From Pirellula staleyi DSM 6068 (GTDB taxonomy: Bacteria; Planctomycetota; Planctomycetia; Pirellulales; Pirellulaceae): a stretch of 64,000 bases of DNA. This document shows, in pieces, positions 10,373-18,225 of this stretch (position 1 is its first letter; every line of letters begins with the position of its first letter). Below the pieces are notes generated by a model. The model saw only the letters and a list, made by a program, of their open reading frames with translations. It had not been told where the DNA came from and searched no databases. The position numbers and the translations under genes are program-made. The stretch covers positions 35,306 to 99,305 of the forward strand of contig CAMCMB010000017.1 of the NCBI GenBank assembly GCA_945875845.1. Direction: 5' to 3'.

Positions 10373-13300
10373 ATGAACGCACCATTTGGTTTCCCCGAAA
10401 AGCAGGGGCTGTACGACCCTTCGTTAGAAAAAGATTCTTGTGGCGTAGGCTTCGTGGCGCACATCAAGGGCAAGCCGAGCCATCAAATCGTGATGGACGC
10501 GTACACCATTCTCAAAAATATGGACCATCGTGGTGCGTGCGGTTGCGAAACAAACACGGGTGACGGAGCCGGTATCTTGGTCGGTATGCCGGACAAATTC
10601 TTGCGACGAGTTGCCTTGAGCGAGCTTGGAATCAATTTGCCAAAACCTGGTATGTATTCGGTAGGGAATATTTTTTTGCCAAAGGACTCGGTGGAAAGAG
10701 ATCATTGCAAACAAGTTTTGAATCGACTCATTGCGGCTGAGGGTCAGAAACTCTTGGGCTGGCGTGCAGTGCCCCAAGAGCCGGTGGCTGCCGATATTGG
10801 ACCAACCTCTCTCAAAGCAGAACCGGTGATCGAGCAAGTCTTCATTGCCGCGAAAGAAGGGCTGTCGCAACAGGAATTCGAACGGCAACTCTACCTCATC
10901 CGCAAGCAGGCAAGTCATACGCTGCGGACCGACAAAAATCTGAAGCAAGCTATCCTTTTCTATGTTTGTTCTTTGTCAACGAAGACGCTTATTTACAAAG
11001 GGATGCTAACTCCTGAGCAAGTTGTTCCCTATTATCCCGATTTGAGCGATCCGGAATTCGAAACGCACTTGGCGATGGTCCATTCGAGGTTCTCAACCAA
11101 CACCTTTCCGAGTTGGGACCGGGCACAGCCGCTTCGATTCATGAGCCACAATGGCGAAATCAATACCTTGCGTGGGAACGTCAATTGGATGCGGGCGCGT
11201 CAAGGAATGGCAAAAAGCGAATTGTTTGGCGATGACCTCAAGAAATTGTTCCCGGTCGTCGAGCCGCTTTGCAGTGACTCTGGAACGTTTGACAATGTTC
11301 TTGAGTTCTTGCTCCTCAACGGACGAACACTTCAAGAAGCCGTCATGATGATGGTGCCAGAGGCTTGGCAAAAGCATGAAACAATGTCGCCTGGCAAACG
11401 TGCTTTTTACGAATTCTTTAGCTGCATGATGGAACCCTGGGACGGCCCAGCTTCGATCGTTTTCACCGACGGTCACTACATTGGCGCCACGTTGGATCGA
11501 AATGGTTTGAGACCCAGCCGATACTATCTGACCACGGACGACCGTGTCATTATGGCCAGTGAAGTAGGCGTTTTGCCAGTCGATCCGGCTATCGTGAAAT
11601 CCAAGGGGCGCTTGCAACCCGGCCGCATGTTTTTGATCGACTTCGAAGCCGGACGACTTATTCCGGATGAAGAATTGAAAGAGACGTTCGCAGCCATTCG
11701 ACCTTATCAGGACTGGCTCAAAGCAGAGCGCATTACGCTCGACGAACTATCGACAGAAAAAGAATCGCACGGGTTCTACCCAGACACGCTCCTGGCTCGG
11801 ATGCAAGCGTTTGGCTACACCTTGGAAACCATGCAGTTCATGCTGTTGCCGATGATCACCACTCAAGTGGATCCGATCGGTTCGATGGGAAATGACTCGG
11901 CGCTGGCTTGCCTAAGCGACCAGCCACGCTTGGTGTACGACTACTTCAAGCAGTTGTTCGCACAAGTTACCAACCCAGCCATCGATTCGATTCGCGAAGA
12001 CGTCATTATGTCGTTGGAATGCTACGTTGGTCCCGAACAGAATCTGCTCGAGGCGACGCCGGCGCACTGCCACCGACTGTTGATTCCTCATCCTATTTTG
12101 ACCAACGAAGAGCTCGCGGCCATTCAGCATATGACCAACCGCGGCTGGAAGACGAAAACCATCGATATCACCTTCGATCGCTCGCTAGGAAAAGCTGGCA
12201 TCGAGCAAATGCTTGAACTCATCTGCAAAGAAGCCGAACAGGCGATCGACGACAAGTACACGATGATCGTTTTGAGCGACCGCCAGATCGGCCAAGATCG
12301 TGTGGCGATCAGCAGCCTGCTCGCATGCGGAGCCGTCCATCATCACTTGATCCGTGCCGCCAAAAGAACCCAGATCGGAATCGTGCTGGAAACCGGTGAA
12401 GCTCGGGAAGTGCATCATCATTGCTTGCTCGTCGGTTACGGCGCCGACGCAATCAATCCCTATCTTGCGTTTGAATCGTTGTGGCAAGCGAGCCGCGATG
12501 GATTGCTCGAAGGCATGGATGACAGCAAGATCGTGGCCGGCTACCGCAAGGCAGTTGCCAAGGGGATGCTCAAGGTCATGGCCAAAATGGGTATCAGTAC
12601 CTTGGCGAGTTATAAGGGCGCTCAAATCTTCGAAGCCCTCGGACTTCAAGACGAAGTTATCGCACGTTGCTTCACTGGTACCAACAGCCGTATTCAAGGC
12701 TGCAGTTTCGATATTTTGGCGGAAGAGACCTTTCGTCGTCACTCGCTCGGTTACCCAATCGACAAAGCCGACGCTTCGACGATGCTCGCAAACGTCGGAG
12801 AGTTTCATTGGCGCGCTGAGGGTGAAAGGCACGGATGGGACCCAGCCGCTATCGCAGATATTCAAATCGCTGCGCGAGCTGGAGACAAAAATGCCTATCG
12901 TCGTTTTGCGGATCACATTAACAATGATGCAAAGATGCGCTATGCGTTGAGAGGCTTGCTTGATTTGAATGAGGGAGTAGCCGGTCCTGCATTAAGTATT
13001 GATGAAGTCGAGCCAGCCTCGAATATCGTCAAGCGATTTTGCACAGGTGCGATGAGCCTTGGTTCCATCAGCGCCGAAGCCCACGAAACCGTCGCTATCG
13101 CAATGAATCGCCTAGGAGGCAAAAGCAATACGGGCGAAGGGGGCGAGGACCCTGTTCGATTCAATCGGTTGCCCAACGGAGACAGCAAGCGGTCGGCAAT
13201 CAAGCAGGTCGCATCGGGTCGCTTTGGCGTTACGATTGAGTACTTGGCTAATGCAGACGAAATTCAAATCAAGATATCGCAAGGCGCGAAACCGGGCGAA

Positions 13301-14935
13301 GGTGGCGAGTTGCCAGGCAAGAAGGTTGACAAGTACATCGCGAGAATTCGCTACAGTACCCCAGGTGTCGGGCTCATCAGTCCGCCGCCTCACCACGACA
13401 TCTACTCGATCGAAGATCTTGCCCAGTTGATTCACGATTTGAAGAATAGCAATCCGAGCGCTCGAGTCAGCGTCAAACTCGTGAGCGAAGTCGGCGTGGG
13501 TGTCGTTGCATCCGGGGTTGCAAAGGCCCACGCAGATCACATTCTCATCAGTGGCGACACGGGTGGCACAGGAGCTTCGCCTTTGACGAGCATCAAGCAT
13601 GCTGGACTTCCATGGGAGTTGGGCATCGCGGAGGCTCACCAAACGCTCGTTTTGAACAACTTGCGATCACGCGTCACGCTACAAACCGACGGTGGACTCA
13701 AAACCGGACGCGATGTTGTGATGGCCGCATTGCTGGGGGCTGAGGAGTTCGGCTTCGCAACAGCTCCCTTGATCACTTTGGGCTGCATCATGATGCGGAA
13801 ATGCCACCTGAACACTTGCCCCGTTGGCATCGCCACTCAAGATCCGGAACTCAGGGCCAAGTTTGCAGGCAAACCAGAACACGTGGTCAACTATTTGTTC
13901 ATGGTGGCAGAGGACGCCCGTGAAATCATGGCCAAGTTGGGCTTCAAATGCATCGACGATATGATTGGTCGAACCGATTGTTTGACCGCAGATCACGCCA
14001 TCTCGCACTGGAAAGCTGACGGTCTTGACCTGACACCCATCCTGCGTCCCGCCAAGAAGTCGAGCCCGGGCGTTCAAGTCCGATGCACCGAAAAACAAGA
14101 TCACGAGCTTGAAAAGTCACTCGACATGACGGAACTCGTACCGCGATGCATGTCGACACTTGAAACTCAAAAACCGATCCGTCTCGATCTGAAAATCATC
14201 AACATCAACCGAACGGTTGGCACGATTCTCAGTCACGAAGTAGCAAAACGATACGGACAAAGCGGCTTGCCAATCGACACCATTCATATCCGTTTCACGG
14301 GCGCTGCTGGTCAGAGCTTTGGAGCCTTTCTAGCACATGGTATCACGCTTGAGCTCGAAGGAGACTCCAATGACTACGTAGGCAAGGGACTCTCAGGAGG
14401 AAGAATCATTGTTTATCCGGATCGGAACTCCAAGTTCTGTCCAGAAGACAATATTATCGTCGGAAACGTGTGCTTGTACGGTGCCACTATGGGAGAAGCG
14501 TTCTTTCGTGGACGAGCGGCAGAACGATTCGCGGTTCGCAATTCAGGCTGCTCGGCAGTCGTCGAGGGCGTTGGCGACCATGGCTGCGAATACATGACCG
14601 GTGGACGGGTCGTGATTTTGGGCGAAACAGGTCGAAATTTTGCCGCAGGCATGAGCGGTGGAGTTGCCTATGTGTTGGCAGACGTGGATGCATTCCGAAT
14701 CCAATGCAACCTTGGTACCGTAGAATTAGAAACGGTTCACGAGGACGAAGACATTGCAGAACTGCATGGACTCATTTCAAAACATGCGGAAGTAACGAAT
14801 TCAACCGTGGCCCAATCTCTGCTTGACGATTGGCCAAACAGCGTTAGCCGCTTTGTCAAAGTCATGCCATCGGACTACAAGCGAGTCTTACTCGAGACAA
14901 AGCGGGACGAAAAGTTACAGTTGGCTTTGGGGTAA
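10373..14935 (+). CDS. gltB: Glutamate synthase large (alpha) subunit
   Basis: 1520 residues, the usual GltB length. It transfers the amide of glutamine to 2-oxoglutarate, giving two glutamates. The N-terminal class II amidotransferase domain has its nucleophile at C23 (EKDSCGVGF), so a 22-residue propeptide should be cleaved. A central domain follows, then the FMN-binding synthase barrel (about 830-1200) with a 3Fe-4S cluster site CIMMRKCHLNTC, and the C-terminal beta-helix with GXGXG-type repeats (about 1240-1500). A ribosome site (TAAGGA) precedes the ATG. gltD follows after 65 bp, so the two are likely cotranscribed. Confidence 0.97.
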   Translation: MNAPFGFPEKQGLYDPSLEKDSCGVGFVAHIKGKPSHQIVMDAYTILKNMDHRGACGCETNTGDGAGILVGMPDKFLRRVALSELGINLPKPGMYSVGNIFLPKDSVERDHCKQVLNRLIAAEGQKLLGWRAVPQEPVAADIGPTSLKAEPVIEQVFIAAKEGLSQQEFERQLYLIRKQASHTLRTDKNLKQAILFYVCSLSTKTLIYKGMLTPEQVVPYYPDLSDPEFETHLAMVHSRFSTNTFPSWDRAQPLRFMSHNGEINTLRGNVNWMRARQGMAKSELFGDDLKKLFPVVEPLCSDSGTFDNVLEFLLLNGRTLQEAVMMMVPEAWQKHETMSPGKRAFYEFFSCMMEPWDGPASIVFTDGHYIGATLDRNGLRPSRYYLTTDDRVIMASEVGVLPVDPAIVKSKGRLQPGRMFLIDFEAGRLIPDEELKETFAAIRPYQDWLKAERITLDELSTEKESHGFYPDTLLARMQAFGYTLETMQFMLLPMITTQVDPIGSMGNDSALACLSDQPRLVYDYFKQLFAQVTNPAIDSIREDVIMSLECYVGPEQNLLEATPAHCHRLLIPHPILTNEELAAIQHMTNRGWKTKTIDITFDRSLGKAGIEQMLELICKEAEQAIDDKYTMIVLSDRQIGQDRVAISSLLACGAVHHHLIRAAKRTQIGIVLETGEAREVHHHCLLVGYGADAINPYLAFESLWQASRDGLLEGMDDSKIVAGYRKAVAKGMLKVMAKMGISTLASYKGAQIFEALGLQDEVIARCFTGTNSRIQGCSFDILAEETFRRHSLGYPIDKADASTMLANVGEFHWRAEGERHGWDPAAIADIQIAARAGDKNAYRRFADHINNDAKMRYALRGLLDLNEGVAGPALSIDEVEPASNIVKRFCTGAMSLGSISAEAHETVAIAMNRLGGKSNTGEGGEDPVRFNRLPNGDSKRSAIKQVASGRFGVTIEYLANADEIQIKISQGAKPGEGGELPGKKVDKYIARIRYSTPGVGLISPPPHHDIYSIEDLAQLIHDLKNSNPSARVSVKLVSEVGVGVVASGVAKAHADHILISGDTGGTGASPLTSIKHAGLPWELGIAEAHQTLVLNNLRSRVTLQTDGGLKTGRDVVMAALLGAEEFGFATAPLITLGCIMMRKCHLNTCPVGIATQDPELRAKFAGKPEHVVNYLFMVAEDAREIMAKLGFKCIDDMIGRTDCLTADHAISHWKADGLDLTPILRPAKKSSPGVQVRCTEKQDHELEKSLDMTELVPRCMSTLETQKPIRLDLKIININRTVGTILSHEVAKRYGQSGLPIDTIHIRFTGAAGQSFGAFLAHGITLELEGDSNDYVGKGLSGGRIIVYPDRNSKFCPEDNIIVGNVCLYGATMGEAFFRGRAAERFAVRNSGCSAVVEGVGDHGCEYMTGGRVVILGETGRNFAAGMSGGVAYVLADVDAFRIQCNLGTVELETVHEDEDIAELHGLISKHAEVTNSTVAQSLLDDWPNSVSRFVKVMPSDYKRVLLETKRDEKLQLALG

Positions 14936-15000
14936 TCCATCGCCCGCCTCGCTCATCACACTCACAATCAGCCTAACACCTCACAAACGCAAGTAAGACA

Positions 15001-16512
15001 ATGGGAAAGCCAACAGGATTTAAAGAGTTCGATCGAAAGAAGGTCGAATGGCGATTGCCTATCGTTCGCCTCAACGACTACCAAGAGATTTACACGAGTC
15101 CCAAGGAAGAACAGTTGAAGGAACAGGGAGCTCGCTGCATGGACTGCGGAGTTCCGTTTTGCCAATCGGCCACAGGTTGCCCGATCGACAACTTGATTCC
15201 AGAGTGGAACGATCTTGTTTATCACGGGCGATGGCGGGAAGCAGTCGATCGACTTCACAAGACAAACAACTTCCCAGAGTTTACTGGCCGAGTTTGCCCT
15301 GCACCTTGCGAGGGTGCTTGCGTTTTGGGCATCACCAACCCACCGGTCACCATCAAAAACATTGAATCGGCCATCATTGACCGAGCGTTCGAGGAGGGAT
15401 GGGTTACGCCCCATCCACCCCAAACGCGAACGGGTAAAAGCGTAGCCATCATCGGAGGCGGTCCTGCGGGGTTAGCTGCTGCCGATCAGCTCAACAAGGT
15501 CGGGCACTCGGTCACCGTTTATGAACGAGCCGACCGTATAGGCGGACTGCTCACCTACGGTATTCCGAACATGAAACTGGACAAGGGGGACGTTCAACGC
15601 CGATTGGACTTGATGGCTGCCGAAGGGGTCAAGTTCGTGACCGGCGCGGATGTTGGTCGAAATGTCGATCCAAAGCAGTTGATGGCTGAGAACCATGCAG
15701 TCCTTCTGTCCACCGGTGCAACTAAGCCCCGAGACTTGCCGATTCCGGGACGACAACTCAAGGGCGTCCATTTTGCGATGGAGTTTTTGAGCGCAAACAC
15801 AGCTAGCTTGCTGAATAGCCAACACGCGGACGGAAAGTTCATATCGGCGAAGGGGAAACGGGTAGTTGTCATCGGAGGCGGCGATACCGGCTGCGACTGT
15901 ATCGGTACTAGCATGCGGCATGGCTGCACCGAACTGGTGAATTTCGAATTGTTGGACAAGCCGCCTCATGAGCGTGCGGCAGACAATCCTTGGCCTCAAT
16001 GGCCTCGCGTTTTCCGAGTGGATTATGGGCACGAAGAAGCAGAACAAAAATTTGGTCATGACCCTCGGGAGTACTGTATCCTCAGCAAAGAATTCATCGA
16101 TGACGGAAATGGAAACGTAACGGGGATCAAGACCGTACGCGTGCAATGGGTCAAGAAAGATGGCCGAATGGTAATGGAGGAAATCGCCGGAAGCGAGCAG
16201 GTCATCGGTGCGGATCTCGTGCTCCTCGCAATGGGTTTCCTCGGTCCGGAGCATTACGTTTCCGAGATCCTCGGAATCGAAACCGATCCGCGCAGCAATT
16301 ACAAAGCCGAGCATGGCAAGTTCCAAACGAGCGTTCCAGGAGTCTTTGCTGCCGGAGATTGCCGTCGAGGTCAGTCGCTGGTCGTCTGGGCCATCAATGA
16401 AGGCAGAGGGGCCGCACGTACGATCGACATCTACCTTCGCGGGCACAGCACTCTGCCAGCACCGGGCGTCACCATGGGTTCTGCGCTGCTGACCTCCGGT
16501 AGTTGGACTTAA
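15001..16512 (+). CDS. gltD: Glutamate synthase small (beta) subunit
   Basis: 503 residues. It supplies electrons from NADPH to GltB. The N-terminal ferredoxin-like region has the cysteine sets CMDCGVPFC...GC and CPAPCEGAC for 4Fe-4S centres. It is followed by an FAD-binding Rossmann motif ([12 protein letters not shown], about residue 150) with the [10 protein letters not shown] signature, and a second, NADPH-binding Rossmann motif ([11 protein letters not shown], about 290). The C-terminal [11 protein letters not shown] block closes the FAD site. Length and order match bacterial GltD. A stem-loop (16565-16583) lies 50 bp after the stop codon and could be its terminator. Confidence 0.96.
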   Translation: MGKPTGFKEFDRKKVEWRLPIVRLNDYQEIYTSPKEEQLKEQGARCMDCGVPFCQSATGCPIDNLIPEWNDLVYHGRWREAVDRLHKTNNFPEFTGRVCPAPCEGACVLGITNPPVTIKNIESAIIDRAFEEGWVTPHPPQTRTGKSVAIIGGGPAGLAAADQLNKVGHSVTVYERADRIGGLLTYGIPNMKLDKGDVQRRLDLMAAEGVKFVTGADVGRNVDPKQLMAENHAVLLSTGATKPRDLPIPGRQLKGVHFAMEFLSANTASLLNSQHADGKFISAKGKRVVVIGGGDTGCDCIGTSMRHGCTELVNFELLDKPPHERAADNPWPQWPRVFRVDYGHEEAEQKFGHDPREYCILSKEFIDDGNGNVTGIKTVRVQWVKKDGRMVMEEIAGSEQVIGADLVLLAMGFLGPEHYVSEILGIETDPRSNYKAEHGKFQTSVPGVFAAGDCRRGQSLVVWAINEGRGAARTIDIYLRGHSTLPAPGVTMGSALLTSGSWT

Positions 16513-16564
16513 CGACTGGCTCGCATGAATAACGCCGGCTCCATCGCCCCGCGACACTTCAGAT

Positions 16565-16583
16565 AAACGATTGGGACAATCGT
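16565..16583 (+). terminator. Hairpin after gltD, possible terminator and intron target
   Basis: A perfect 8-bp inverted repeat (AACGATTG / CAATCGTT) with a 3-base loop, ending 4 bases before the GTGCG that begins the intron remnant. No T-run is left beside it, which could be because the intron inserted there. Confidence 0.5.
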
Positions 16584-16587
16584 TCTA

Positions 16588-17031
16588 GTGCGCCTTTGAA
16601 GGCGTTTTATCGGTAGGTTGAAAGTCCTGACCAGGGCAACGTTACCACCCTGAATCCAACATGCTAACTGCGTTTCAGCGATGAAAGGTGGAGAGCAACC
16701 TGTGGAGACTAACCAGTCCGTAGCGAAAGCGAACTCGATTCGGCTGGATGAATTACTTCGCCATTCCCGGCAACATGCGGCGGATACGCGAGTTTATCGA
16801 TGAAGCCTCCAAACTGTGATACCGTCAAGTGCAACGTCGTAGCCAGCGTTCCCGCTGGACTTGGCCACGTATGCGGCGGCTCATTCGAACCTATCTTCCC
16901 CGTCCGAAGATAGTCCACCCTTCTCCGGAACTCCGTTTTCTTGATCGACTTGCGGCAAGAGCCGTATGAGGTAACTCTTCACGTACGGATCTGTGCGGGG
17001 GATGGCCAGCAATGGCCATTCCTACCGCTAT
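16588..17031 (+). mobile_element. Degenerate group II intron (internally deleted)
   Basis: The 5' end begins with the GTGCG boundary and has the domain I text GGTTGAAAGTCCTGACC. After about 150 bases the sequence jumps to the C-terminal part of the intron-encoded maturase, then domain V (16957-16990: AGCCGTATGAG, GTAA tetraloop, CTCTTCACGTACGG), a domain VI hairpin (GGATGGCC / GGCCATTCC) and CTACCGCTAT at the 3' end. Intact bacterial group II introns are 2-3 kb; this one is about 0.44 kb, so most of domains I-IV and the reverse transcriptase are gone. Splicing is unlikely. The 3' boundary is uncertain by a few bases. Confidence 0.85.
16742..16969 (+). pseudogene. C-terminal remnant of group II intron maturase
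   Basis: Translates as GWMNYFAIPGNMRRIREF...RRSQRSRWTWPRMRRL...LPRPKIVHPSPELRF, the typical end of intron-encoded reverse transcriptase/maturases (X/thumb and DNA-binding region). An in-frame TGA at 16817-16819 stands where the family normally has Trp before Y-R, so even this fragment is broken. The reverse transcriptase domains are missing. Confidence 0.85.
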
Positions 17032-17257
17032 CATGTTTTCGCACACAGAGAGTCGCACACAGCACACTTTGACCTCGAGTTGTACGCCGATGGCGGTAAC
17101 GTCATGGGTGTAGCCACAACAGAGGGTTACGCAGGCAAGCTATTGAGCTCCGTTCCTCACCCATACCGAGTGCCGACACTATCTGTGTTGCGGGAAGTGT
17201 TTCAGTTGGTGTACGGGGGGAATCTGGCTTTTTTCATATCTGGTCGAAAAGGCTCGA
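17032..17257. other. Spacer 3' of the intron remnant
   Basis: A reading frame of about 106 codons spans 16993-17313, but it starts inside intron domain VI, runs into the repeats and has no recognisable product. I see no gene. Confidence 0.4.
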
Positions 17258-18222
17258 GGATCAATTTGGTTTGGCTTTTGCATTTCGCCCCGAATGGGGC
17301 AGCCACAGCTTAGCCCAGGGCAGAGCGAAGCGCCGCCCTGGGCTAGGTTGTGTAAGCCCGTTGGGCTATTAAGACATTAGCCCTGCGGGCTACCGAATAC
17401 ATGGCCCTGCGGGCGCGAGGATCAATTTGGTTTGGCTTTTGCATTTCGCCCCGAATGGGGCAGCCACAGCTTAGCCCAGGGCAGAGCGACGCGCCGCCCT
17501 GGGTAAACGCCGCCTACGTGTCGTCGCCCTGAAGGGGCAAAACGAACCGATGGTGCATTTGGGATGGATCGGTCCGTTTAGCCCCTTCAGGGCAATTCGC
17601 ACCTTTTTTCATGATGACCCAGGGCGGCGCTGCGCTCTGCCCTGGGCTAGGCTGTGTAAGCCCGTTGGGCTATCCAACCCATTCGCCCCACCGGGCTGCC
17701 GAACACCTAGCCCACCGGGCTGCCGAACACCTAGCCTACCGGGCTGCCGAACACCTAACCCGGCGGCTTGGCGAATCATTTGGTTTGGCTTTTGCATTTC
17801 GCCCCGAATGGGGCAGCCACAGCTTAGCCCAGGGCAGAGCGAAGCGCCGCCCTGGGTAAACGCCGCCTAGTGTCGTCGCCCTGAAGGGGCAAAACGAACC
17901 GATGGTGCGTTGGGTTGGATCGGTCCGTTTGGCCCCTTCAGGGCAAATCGCATCTTTTTTTCATGATGACCCAGGGCGGCGCTGCGCTCTGCCCTGGGCT
18001 AGGTTGTGTAAGCCCGTTGGGCTATCCAACCCATTCGCCCTGCGGGCTACCGAACAACGAACCCACCGCGCTGCCGAACAGCTAGCCCACCGGGCTGCCG
18101 AACAGCTAGCCCGGGCGCGGGCTAGGGGTACCATCGGGTTTGGGTATTGCATTTCGCCCCGAATGGGGCAGCCACAGCTTAGCCCAGGGCAGAGCGAAGC
18201 GCCGCCCTGGGTAAACTTCGGT
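17258..18222. repeat. Palindrome-rich tandem repeat region
   Basis: A unit carrying catttcgccccgaatggggc and a long hairpin (agcccagggc...gccctgggct) occurs four times (core at 17281, 17442, 17795 and 18150). The last three copies are spaced 353 and 355 bp, so the block is a tandem duplication. The same hairpin arms appear inverted at about 17619-17650 and 17971-18000, and cgccctgaaggggcaaaacg at about 17526 and 17878. Inside are 24-bp repeats (gggctgccgaacacctagcc) three times at about 17693-17760, with diverged copies at about 18062-18115. No gene is credible here. Confidence 0.88.
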
Positions 18223-18225
18223 TCT

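Noticed and set aside
15472..16557. 361-codon frame antisense to gltD
   Set aside because: Fully covered by gltD, no family signal; a shadow of a high-bias gene.
16993..17313. A 106-codon gene after the intron
   Set aside because: It begins within intron domain VI and ends in the repeat block, with no ribosome site or recognisable content.
17550..17870. Open frames with HRAAEHLA-type peptide repeats
   Set aside because: The repeats come from the palindromic DNA block and shift frame between copies; no start signal or family.
17258..18222. CRISPR array
   Set aside because: The repeats are of several lengths, palindromic and nested, without regular unique spacers of 30-40 bp, and no cas genes are present.
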